Positions 23,428 through 31,815 of a stretch of 64,000 nt of DNA are shown here, piece by piece. Numbering within the stretch: the stretch's first letter is position 1; every line of letters starts with the position of its first letter. The position numbers were made by a program, and so were the translations under genes. Source of the stretch: Castor canadensis (lineage: Eukaryota > Chordata > Mammalia > Rodentia > Castoridae); assembly GCF_047511655.1 (NCBI RefSeq), contig NC_133403.1:12893014-12957013 (forward strand). The letters run 5' to 3'. The notes beneath the pieces were generated by a model. That model was given only the letters and a program-made list of their open reading frames with translations. It was not told the DNA's origin and did not search any database.

Positions 23428-23512
23428 TTTTTTGCTGGTAGTGGGGTTTGAACTCAGGGCCTCCTGCTTGCTAGGCAGGTGCTCTACCACTTGAGCCACT
23501 CCACCAGTCCCT
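23428..23512 (-). mobile_element. ID-like SINE
   Basis: Antisense monomer ('aggcaggtgctctaccactt'). Confidence 0.75.
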
Positions 23513-23799
23513 ATAATTATCTTAGATATTTCCTCTGCATACATTGAGAAGCACTTTAGGCAGTGTATTCATTTTTTTTTGATTCAATCATCAAACATAA
23601 TTTAGAAAACAAAAAAAAAGGAAAGTCTATAGTTTTTAACCAATATTTTCTTTTTTTTTTTTGCTCCTGATATTTGAAGATTCCTTCTTTTATCATTTCC
23701 TTTCTGTTTAAGGAATGTTCTTTAGCCATTCTTCTAGGTTATATCTGTTAGTGGCAAATTGGTTTTCCTTTTTTCTAAGCATATATATTTCCCCCTTCA

Positions 23800-23884
23800 T
23801 TTTTTTTTTTGAACTAGGAATTGAAACCAGGGTCTTGCATTGCTAGACAATTGCTCCACCACTTGAAATATATCCCCTGTCCCT
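23800..23884 (-). mobile_element. ID-like SINE, degraded
   Basis: Antisense, T-run then 'tgctagacaattgctccacc'. Confidence 0.5.
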
Positions 23885-24204
23885 CCCCACTTCAATCCTA
23901 CAGAATGTATTAAATAGACATAGAATTTCTGGCTGACAGTGTCTTTTTCTTTTAGAACTCTTAAAAAACTATGCTACCTTCTTCTGGTCTCTATGGTTTC
24001 TGGTGAGAAATTCTCTATCATTCATTAGTTTTTCCCCTATAGCTGAGATGTCATTTTTCTCTGGTTACATTCAATATTTTTCTTTAGTTCAGAAGTTTAA
24101 CTACAATATCTTGGTGTGGATTTGGGGGCAGAATTATTATGATTGAGAGTCACTTATTCTTTTTGCTAAGTTTAGGAAATTCCTTGCTATTATTTGAGCT
24201 TTTT

Positions 24205-24289
24205 GTTTTTTGTGGTACTGGGGTTTGAACTCAGGGCCTATACCTTGAGCTACCCCACCAGTCCTTTTTTGTGATTTTTTTTGAGATAG
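24205..24289 (-). mobile_element. SINE 3' part beside the retroviral LTR
   Basis: Antisense A-type right arm that ends exactly at the LTR boundary. Confidence 0.75.
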
Positions 24290-24739
24290 TGTTGTGGGGT
24301 ATAGGGGGGCTGCTCCAGGGGCCTTGTCCTTGCTGGGCTTAGGAATAAGCTCATGAGACACGGATAACGCACACCCAGGTAGATTTACTAGAGAAAGAAA
24401 AGGCTGCAGCTGGAGCAGTGCAGCGGAGCCCAGAAACTGGTGGCTCCCCACTGAGGTGAAGGCTGGGGCTTTTTATGTACACTTTAACTCTGGGTTAGGG
24501 TAAGGGTTAGGAGGGTTTTTTCCATTGGCTATGGATTCACATGTGTGGGCTCTCTTCCATGAGCTGGTCTGTTTGCCCTTTATTGTGGGGTAACAACCTT
24601 GAGAGCCTTCTGTTTATCAGTCCTGTGGCAGATTTATGAGACCATGTAACTTCCTCTCAGGGTGCAGGGCTCATAGTGCTCTCTGGGGGGGATGGGATAC
24701 TGACTTACCCATCTGTTCTTTAGGTTCCCACACCCAACA
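24290..24739 (-). mobile_element. Endogenous retrovirus 3' LTR (class I-like)
   Basis: About 450 bases, read on the minus strand, from TGTTGGG at 24739 to CCCACAACA at 24290, so the ends form a short inverted repeat with TG...CA termini. Immediately 5' on that strand is a purine tract (CAGAGGGGGGAAT, 24752-24740), as expected for the polypurine primer site before a 3' LTR. A CATAAAAAG TATA-like element lies near 24475 and an AGTAAA possible poly(A) signal near 24389. The U3 part holds a telomere-like G-rich run. A SINE lies directly to the left. Confidence 0.75.
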
Positions 24740-24752
24740 ATTCCCCCCTCTG

Positions 24753-26190
24753 AGACGAGTACCCAACTGCTGTTGGGGAGATGGGAGATGACTCTTCCAG
24801 CTGCTTCTTGCTGACAATGGGGAGATAGGGGTAAGTGTGGTGGTACTTGTCTCAGGGGTTGACCCTTGTACTCTCCAGAGGCCCCCGATAGAACTGGATG
24901 GAAGGCTCATGCAAGGGCAGAGGTGAGTATTCCTTGACTAAGAGCTGGAATTTGATCTATTGGACCTGTTGAGATATGAATCTGGAGAGAGCATTTATTA
25001 TACAAGGCCCAAATAGGAATATTAGAAGGAGCATAAAAAGGGGCCAGCCAGAGGTAGTGCCCAAGGAGCCCAGCTCCATACGTTGTTCCAGAAGGACCAT
25101 AAGCTGGCTAGCTCTTGTCTCCTTTTTGTAATGCATTCTCTTAACTGTCAGCCCACATCTCTGACCACCCCAGATTTGTTAGTATAAAAGCAACATTCCT
25201 CATTTAGGAAGAGGCACATTCCACCCTTTTCAGCAGTTAATAGGTCAAGTGCATGTCAATTTTGAAGCACTACTGACACAAGTGAATCTACCTGGTGTTG
25301 TAAAGCCTCTAGGACTGTGTGACCTGTTCTATGTCATTAGAAAATTCTCTTGACAGCTTTTGATAAGCATGGACAGATGAGGAGATGCCTCCGATACCGG
25401 TACCTATTCCAGCAGTGATCCTCATGGCTATCAGTAGGGGAATGACTTGGATAGTTCTCTTTGATTAAGTGTAGGCTGCTAGAGGAATAAGAAGAAACTG
25501 GTTACCAGGGACAACACCAGTTTGTGGGGTTATGAGAGCCTTAGTACAGATTCCCTTCCAGCCGGGAGGTAGGCAAGTGTAGGTGGCAGTTCCACAAACA
25601 AAGTAAGTTCCAGGAGAAAACAAGCATTGAGTGTTGTTCCTTGACTGTGTGATATTGACTCAAAGGCTCTTGGAGACTTCCCCCAGTGGAATTGACCCTT
25701 ATAAATTTTGGAGGCATTGGGGAGCAGGATGGGTTAGTTTTATATTGGTATTTGAATCAGGAGGGCTGTTTTTGCTCGCCCTACAGTCATTCTAACAGTC
25801 TACACTGTGGGATCTACTTGTTCCCAAAGAAGGGGGCATCAGGGATAGTCCCCTGGTGGGGGGGGGCGGAATTTGAGCTGTTAGTTGAGATAACAAATCC
25901 TGTCCCAGAAGGGGCACTGGAGGCTCAGGGACTATGAGAAAAGAATGACAGAAGTGGAGGTCTCCCCAAGAGCAGGCCAGAGGCTGAGTAAAATAGTGTT
26001 CTAGGGGTTTACCAGATATGCCCCGAGTGATAATCTTGTTATTGGACTGGGGACCAGGAGAGAATGGTAAGACAGGGTAATGGGCTAGGAAGAAGATGAC
26101 CTTTTACTTCTCTACAATTATGGCTACCTCAACATTGATGTTAAGAAATGGAGCCTGGACAGGAGGCCCCAGGACCCATAAAACCCTTTC
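24753..26190 (-). mobile_element. Degenerate retroviral env segment (class I ERV), broken
   Basis: Minus-strand translation gives pieces of a gammaretrovirus-like envelope glycoprotein in shifting frames. Seen are a CX6CC transmembrane-subunit motif (codons at 25216-25190), a glycine/isoleucine-rich fusion-peptide-like stretch near 25385-25420, and a hydrophobic anchor near 25030-25070 just before the LTR. Surface-subunit-like sequence continues toward about 26,100. Several stops and frame changes interrupt it, so it is not expressible as one protein. Gag, pol and a 5' LTR are absent; this is the 3' end of a decayed provirus. Confidence 0.7.
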
Positions 26191-26196
26191 TGTGAA

Positions 26197-26320
26197 GGTT
26201 TTTTTCGAGATAGGGTCTCTCAAACTGTTTGCCCTGGCTGGTTTCGAACTGCGATCCTCCTGATCGCTGCCTTCTGAGTTGCTAGGATTACACTTGGGAG
26301 CCACTGGTGCCCTGCAAAGG
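26197..26320 (-). mobile_element. SINE left arm beyond the retroviral fragment
   Basis: Antisense B1-like arm ('cgagatagggtctctcaaac'). It may be the other half of the SINE at 24205, with overlap. Confidence 0.65.
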
Positions 26321-26371
26321 CTTATATTTTAGCAGGCCTCCTCTGAAACCATTCTGCTGAGTGGAGGAGGA

Positions 26372-26450
26372 CACTTTTTTTTTTTTGGTGGTGGGGGGAT
26401 TTGAACTCTGGGCCTTGAAGTTGCTAGGCAAGCACTATACCAAGGCTGGG
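26372..26450 (-). mobile_element. ID SINE, partial
   Basis: Antisense with T-run; ends 'gctaggcaagcactatacca'. Confidence 0.55.
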
Positions 26451-26460
26451 CACGCCTCAG

Positions 26461-27120
26461 TGCTCCTCACAGCTCTGCAAGTGCTTGTGGCCCTTCCACA
26501 CTGGCCTCCTGACCCCACAGGCAGCAACATAGGCTGCTGCCCTTGATCCTCCAGTAGCATAGGCTCTCAGCTCCCAAGAATGGGCTCTGGCCAGCAAGGG
26601 CTCTGTTCAGTAAACATCTGCTTACTTAGAGGGAAACAGCCTCAACTGCTTCAAAGCCAAAAGATAGAAGGAATGTTGTTTTTTCACTTCCCCTGAAACA
26701 AATCTCTGTACTAGGAGCTTCCCAAACTCCAAGCCCCAGGAACCTGGAGGTCAGATTTAGATTGCCCTTCCAAGGTCAACGGATCCCCCACCTGGGGCAG
26801 GGTCAGCCAGCAGCTGCTCAAGATAAACTTTGCTTTTCTGCAAACTCAGGCCTTTCTCTCACACAATTCATGAGATCCTGTGGCACTTCCCCTGGGAAAG
26901 CAGAACAATAGCTGTGAATGAGCAGGTGGCCTTGGCCAGGCCTGCCTGGCACGCCCCTTACCAGAGATCAGGGATTTGTGTACCTATGCAGCCCAGGCTA
27001 CTCTCACATCCTGGCCGACTGGGGATGAGCCTTGTTCCACATCTAGGAATTAATTAATTTATTATTACCGAGCTACATCTACATTCCTAGCACAAAATGC
27101 ACTCTTCAATTCTAGGATCT
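26461..27120. other. Unique sequence, nothing recognised
   Basis: Separates the retroviral remnant from the SINE cluster near 27,300. No gene or regulatory element could be assigned. Confidence 0.4.
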
Positions 27121-27121
27121 C

Positions 27122-27320
27122 TTTTTTTTTTTGCCAGTACTGGGGCTTGAACTCAGGGCCTTCACCTTGAGCCACTTCACCTTGAGCCACTCCACCAACC
27201 CTATTTTTGTGAAGGGTTTTTTGACGTAGGGTCTCGCATCTCACGGAACTATTTGTCCAAGCTGATCTCTGCCTCCTGAGTAGCTAGGATTACAAGCGTG
27301 AACCACTGGTGCTGGACCAG
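27122..27320 (-). mobile_element. B1-ID composite SINE (A type) with local duplication
   Basis: Antisense. A 'caccttgagccact' motif is duplicated at about 27164-27192. Confidence 0.78.
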
Positions 27321-27345
27321 GATCTTTTTTTATAAGTAAAATTTT

Positions 27346-27438
27346 TAGGGCTGGCGGAGTGGCTCAAGAGGTAGAGTGCCTGCCAAACAAGTGTGAGGCC
27401 CTGAGTTCAAACCCCAGTACGGCAAAAAAAAAAAAAAG
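27346..27438 (+). mobile_element. ID-like SINE
   Basis: Full ID arm ('gaggtagagtgcctgccaaa') and poly(A). Confidence 0.78.
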
Positions 27439-27454
27439 GCTTTTTTCTTTTTTT

Positions 27455-27663
27455 TATAAAATTGGATACCGGTGTCCCACACCTGCTGCTGCTTGGAAGG
27501 CTGACAGTGTGAGGATTGTGGTTCGAGGCCAGCTTGAATCACGTTTGTTCAGATAGTTAGTTTGTGAGCCCCCCAATCTCTGAAATAACCAGAGCAAAAT
27601 AGACTTGGAGGTGTGGCTTGAGTGATAGAGCTCCTGCTTCAACCCCAGTCTCACCAAAAAAAT
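27455..27663 (+). mobile_element. B1-ID composite SINE (B type), diverged
   Basis: B-type linker at about 27585-27630; part of the ID arm is deleted. Confidence 0.7.
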
Positions 27664-27724
27664 CTAAATAAATAATAACATACACATATCTGCATATATA
27701 TTTTAAATTTTATTTATTATTTAC

Positions 27725-27870
27725 TTTGCAGTACTGGGGATTGAACTCAAGGCCTTCAGCTGTGAAACCATGCTTCCAGTTCTTTGGTTTTTCATTTATT
27801 CCTTAGTTAGAGTCTTACACTTTTGCCAAGAGCCAGCCTCTGACCACAATCCTCCTACCTCTGCCTCCCT
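27725..27870 (-). mobile_element. SINE, antisense, diverged
   Basis: 'cagtactggggattgaactc' then a degraded left arm to 'cctctgcctccctaatagt'. Confidence 0.5.
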
Positions 27871-30059
27871 AATAGTGCCCAGCCTCCCATCTGCAGGATC
27901 TTCCACCAGCATTTCCTTCTGCTCTGCTGATCCTTCTTTCCTGCATCCTGCTGAATGTCACCTCTTCAGAGAGTGTCACTGTCTTCAGCGTGGCTGATGG
28001 CTTATCATGAACCCTTTAAGCTTCCTGTGCTGTGTGTTCCGGTGGAAGCCACTCCTAGTGCACAGTAGATGGTTAGATGGTCAAGAAAGACAAGGTGCCC
28101 CTCTTGGATCTGGGCTGGGCCACTTGGAGCCACCCTCAATCTGGGGTGGGTTCTAAGTGGCCTGGATCAGCCCTGGCTGCTCTCTTCGGGCTCTGGTTAC
28201 ACTGCTGGCTGAACCACATGAAGTCTAAGATTCTACCACAAGGTCCCCGGGATACTCTGAGGTTATCGTTAAAGAGACATAAGCTCACCAGGCCACCCTG
28301 GGATGTCAGGCTTGGGATGGACCCAAAGTGGTGAAGGGATGGAGGTCAGGTGGGCAGGTAAATGGGGACAGCTTTGTGTTGGTTGCAGCCCAAGCTGTCT
28401 GGAGGGGCAGCAAGCAACCTAACATGTGGGGCAGATAATGACAATCACTGCATTGAGGCTCCTCCCTGGATACCAGTGGGGAAAACAATAAGCAAAGATC
28501 ACCCTAGTTTTGACCTGTGGGAGCTATGCTGGGCAATAGGTACAGAGAGGTGTCATGGGATGTATCCAGCAATGCAACTTAGCAAGCAACCAGAACCTAA
28601 GCACAGAGAGGAGGCTGTAGGTGGAAAATGGACCAGTTCAAAGCCTAGAGGAAAGTGAGTGTGGTCAGAGTGTATGCCCGTGGCCATGCCAAGCCTAGCA
28701 GCGGGACTGGCCAGTTCTGCTGAGGAGGCTGCAGCAGTCATCCCAGGAAAATGGTGATATGGGGTGGGGGAGTTGGGGAAGGTCCTTGGATGGGGCTGTT
28801 TGTGGGGGTGCTGGATTGAGAGGGCTGGCCCCTGGAATGGATGGTGATGGAATGGGGAAAGGCCTATGGAGAATCCAAGCAAACTTGCCCCTTGCACCTT
28901 CTTGTGTGAGATGAACAGCCACCAGCCTTACTGCCTTTATCTCCGTCAAAGCCATGTCAAGAGGGAGAAGCCTTGAAAGGAGAGGTTCACCAAATCTCCC
29001 ATGTCTGTGACTGGCCTGAACAACACCACACTTTCTGGAGGCCCCAGCACTCTGGACCAGAGTGGGGGGGGAAAAAAAACCAACCTGGTGGCTTTATTCC
29101 AGGGCTGGGAATTCAGATTTAGCTGGAAACAAAGGGGTTGTAGGCGAATGGGGAGGAAGGGACTGGTGCCCTTATGGGGTTGTGGGCTGAGGGGCTTGGT
29201 GCCCCCCACCAGAGCCTCAGGGGGCCCAGAGCGTCCACCCCTGTGGACCTTTCAAGAAATGGCTGGGCCATTGTGCAGAAGAATGTCCGGAAATCCCGTG
29301 CCTCCCTCCTCCAGTGAGGATGGGGGCTCTTCCTCCTGGCCAGGAAACTCCAAGTTGGCTTCCGGAGGGCAGCCTGGGGGCTGGGGTGGCAGGGCACCAC
29401 TGCCACTGATGGGAGGGCAGGGTACAGTCCCTTTGTGTCTCTCTTGTCTAAAGACCAGAGTAGGCTGCGCAGTCTGGAACCATCACTAGCAGGTGACAGT
29501 GGAGCACAGCCTGAGTTGGGTCACTGGCGAACACTGGGGCCTTCCAGAAGCCCTTTCTCCTGACACCACTGGGCCTCTGAGTATGGGGGATGGACAGCAT
29601 CACCACGGGAAGAGGAGCAGACCAGACTGAGGGGTCTGGGAAGCACCGCCCCCAAAAGAAACAACCAAACAGCAACAGGGCTGTTGTGCGGTCACCTAGG
29701 AAAGCTCTTGTGCTGCCCACGTTGTGCCAGGGCCCGAGGCTCCGGGGAGGCGGTGCGTCATGTAGTGCTGGTGTTGGACAGGACCATGGCTGAGGTTGGG
29801 ATCCTGGCCTGACCCCCACAAGGCATCTCTGCTTGGTCCTTCTCAGGACTCGAGGGGCACTGAGGAGAGGATGAGCCTGGGCTTGGACTCCAGGGTAGGA
29901 GGATTTCTGAAGGGAGGCCTTAGGTGTTTGTCTCACCTGAGCAAAAGGGCTGCGAGACACCCCATCCCCCACTCCAGGCCTCTTTACGCGGGAATGTTGC
30001 GGGGGGGTGGGGGGGTGCTTGGTCCAGGATCCTAATGTAGGGAGGCTGGGGGGCGGGAG
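27871..30059. other. GC-rich CLDN5 upstream flank, no gene supported
   Basis: The absence of SINEs for more than 2 kb next to an endothelial gene makes distal regulatory DNA plausible, but I see no diagnostic element. Frames of 162 codons (29001-29489, plus) and 206 codons (30068-29448, minus) lack motifs and fit chance in GC-rich sequence. Confidence 0.4.
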
Positions 30060-30170
30060 GGGGGTCATAACTCATAAAGAGGAGGAGGCCTGGAGAGTGC
30101 GCGCACCCGCCCCATGTCGGCCCAGAATGCGCTCAGCCGCGATTACAACAACCGGCTGATGGGGACTCGG
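30060..30170 (+). promoter_or_regulatory. Possible upstream CLDN5 promoter and alternative 5' exon
   Basis: A CATAAAGAGG element at about 30073 could act as a TATA-like site. About 40 bases later an ATG (30114) opens 19 codons that run into a consensus splice donor (CTCG then GTGAGTGCG, intron starting about 30171). A pyrimidine-rich stretch ending in CAG at about 30241 could serve as an acceptor, although the intron would be only about 70 bases. Alternative CLDN5 5' exons are known in other mammals; whether this is one is inference. Confidence 0.3.
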
Positions 30171-30279
30171 TGAGTGCGCCTGGCTGCAATAGATCCCCGC
30201 GCCCTCCTCTACCTCAAAGCGCTGTTGTTTCCCTAACTCAGCTGCCAGGGAATGGGATAGGGTGGGTGGGGCTGAGGGC

Positions 30280-30549
30280 CTTTGGCGCGTGGATTGGCTG
30301 CTCTAGCCCGGGGGGGCTGGGTTCGAGGGGTAGAGTCCGCCCCCCGAGACTTCAAATATGAAGCCCCCAAGAAGCGCGGGTAGATCGGAGGTAGGGCAGC
30401 TGTCCCTCGGGGGGCTGAGTGGACTGCTGGTGGTGAGTGGGACGAGCGGACGCAAAGGCACCAGGAGCAGCTGAGTCGCCCAGCTAAAGCACCGCCGCGC
30501 GCGCCGGGAGGCCCAAGGGGCCATCGGGCGCGCATCTCCGCGTTCAGCT
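30280..30549 (+). promoter_or_regulatory. CLDN5: Likely CLDN5 core promoter and 5' UTR
   Basis: The region is CpG-rich and directly precedes the CLDN5 start codon. An inverted CCAAT box (ATTGG) lies at 30293-30297 and an AT-rich TATA-like site (CAAATATG) at 30353-30360, inside otherwise GC-rich DNA. A C-rich GC-box-like run sits at about 30338-30345. This spacing predicts a start site near 30385 and a 5' UTR of about 165 bases. The architecture is seen directly; its use as the main promoter is inferred. Confidence 0.5.
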
Positions 30550-31206
30550 ATGGGGTCAGCAGCGTTGGAAATCCTGGGTCTGGTGCTGTGCCTGGTGGGT
30601 TGGGTGGGCCTGATCCTGGCGTGCGGGCTGCCCATGTGGCAGGTGACCGCCTTTCTGGACCACAACATCGTGACAGCGCAGACCACCTGGAAGGGGCTGT
30701 GGATGTCGTGCGTGGTACAGAGCACCGGGCACATGCAATGCAAGGTGTATGAGTCAGTGCTGGCGCTGAGCGCCGAGGTGCAGGCGGCGCGGGCGCTCAC
30801 CGTGGGCGCCGTGCTCTTGGCGCTGGTTGCGCTCTTTGTGACCCTGACCGGCGCGCAGTGCACAACCTGCGTGGCCCCGGGCCCGGCTAAGGCGCGCGTG
30901 GCCCTCACTGGCGGCGCGCTTTATGCGCTCTGCGGGCTGCTGGCACTCGTGCCGCTCTGCTGGTTCGCCAACATCGTCGTCCGCGAGTTCTACGACCCCG
31001 CGGTGCCAGTGTCTCAGAAGTACGAGCTAGGCGCAGCGCTGTACATCGGCTGGGCGGCCTCCGCGCTGCTCATGTGCGGCGGCGGCCTCGTGTGCTGCGG
31101 CGCCTGGGTCTGTGCGGGTCGCCCGGACCTCAGTTTCCCCGTCAAGTACTCGGCACCGCGGCGGCCCACGACTAGTGGCGACTACGATAAGAAGAACTAT
31201 GTCTAA
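30550..31206 (+). CDS. CLDN5: Claudin-5, complete single coding exon
   Basis: Four-pass tight-junction protein of endothelial cells that forms the size-selective paracellular seal of the blood-brain barrier. The 218-residue length equals the usual length of the family member, and the sequence is very close to human claudin-5 as I remember it. The claudin signature of the first extracellular loop is present: W30, then G49-L50-W51 and cysteines 54 and 64. Hydrophobic segments lie near residues 8-28, 81-101, 117-138 and 161-183. The second loop is about residues 146-160. Cysteines 182-183 are candidate palmitoylation sites after the last membrane segment, and Thr207 follows Arg204-Arg205-Pro as in the known PKA site. 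The protein ends in Tyr-Val, the PDZ ligand that binds ZO proteins. The ATG has G at -3 and +4. An in-frame TGA at 30472-30474 stops contiguous upstream extension. Intronless coding is normal for this gene. Confidence 0.98.
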   Translation: MGSAALEILGLVLCLVGWVGLILACGLPMWQVTAFLDHNIVTAQTTWKGLWMSCVVQSTGHMQCKVYESVLALSAEVQAARALTVGAVLLALVALFVTLTGAQCTTCVAPGPAKARVALTGGALYALCGLLALVPLCWFANIVVREFYDPAVPVSQKYELGAALYIGWAASALLMCGGGLVCCGAWVCAGRPDLSFPVKYSAPRRPTTSGDYDKKNYV

Positions 31207-31815
31207 AGGGCGCGGGGCACAGCGGGGTCGCTCCCGGCAGCCAAGCCCGGGAGCCGGAGAATCGGCCTGAGAAGCCGCTCGTGGATGGCGGCCACCGCTG
31301 TGTCACGCAGCGCAGACTCCGAGGAACACTGGGCTAAGAGAACTGACCAGACCTGCCCGCGCCGGCAGCCCGGCTTCTCTGACCACCGCCAGCCATACTT
31401 AGGAGGACTCGATTGGTTTTCTTTTCTGTGCGCAGCACTGGCCAGGACGCGGGTGGGACTCTCGAATTCTCTCACGCGTGGGCACCAGATCGCACGTGCC
31501 AACTCTTACCCTGACCCTGGATGAATCCTGAATGCTGCCTTACTTTCACGGTGGTTCCTGATGACCTAGGAGGGACAGACGGAGAGCTTAGGGGCCCCAA
31601 CTTGAGATGCTGGAGAGATGAGGATAAACCGCCATTTCCTTCTCAGCAGGGCCAGAGCCCAAACCAAGACTTGGTCTGGGCTTCCTTGTCTCACCCACCA
31701 GCTCCCAGGGGAGTCGTTTGGCCATCAGAGCCGAACATAGGGCTGGGGCGCTGCCCTCCTCGCAGGTTGGGGGTGGGGAGGTTAAGAATTTGCTTAGTAA
31801 AGGGTTTGAGCACTC
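31207..31815 (+). other. CLDN5: CLDN5 3' UTR (end uncertain)
   Basis: No AATAAA occurs soon after the stop codon. The first plausible signal is the variant AGTAAA at 31796-31801, followed by a GT/CT-rich stretch around 31820-31838 that could bind the cleavage stimulation factor. This would give a 3' UTR of about 600 bases. The first ~130 bases are still CpG-rich. The open frames here look accidental. Confidence 0.4.

Larger units (their letters stand above)
20585..24200 (-). mobile_element. L1-derived tract, antisense, cut by many SINEs
   Basis: Blocks at 20585-20890, 21340-21540, 21965-22390, 22620-22800, 23030-23425, 23520-23785 and 23885-24200 look like antisense L1 coding sequence in consistent order, for example 'ggtttgccaattttactagc' at about 20680. 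SINEs separate the blocks. Boundaries are approximate. Confidence 0.55.

Noticed and set aside
29448-30068. 206-codon minus-strand open frame upstream of CLDN5
   Set aside because: GC- and proline-rich low-information sequence with overlapping open frames on the other strand and no recognisable domain or splice sites.
30303-30908. 201-codon minus-strand open frame over CLDN5
   Set aside because: It is the antisense shadow of the GC-rich CLDN5 coding exon and shows no domain or start context of its own.
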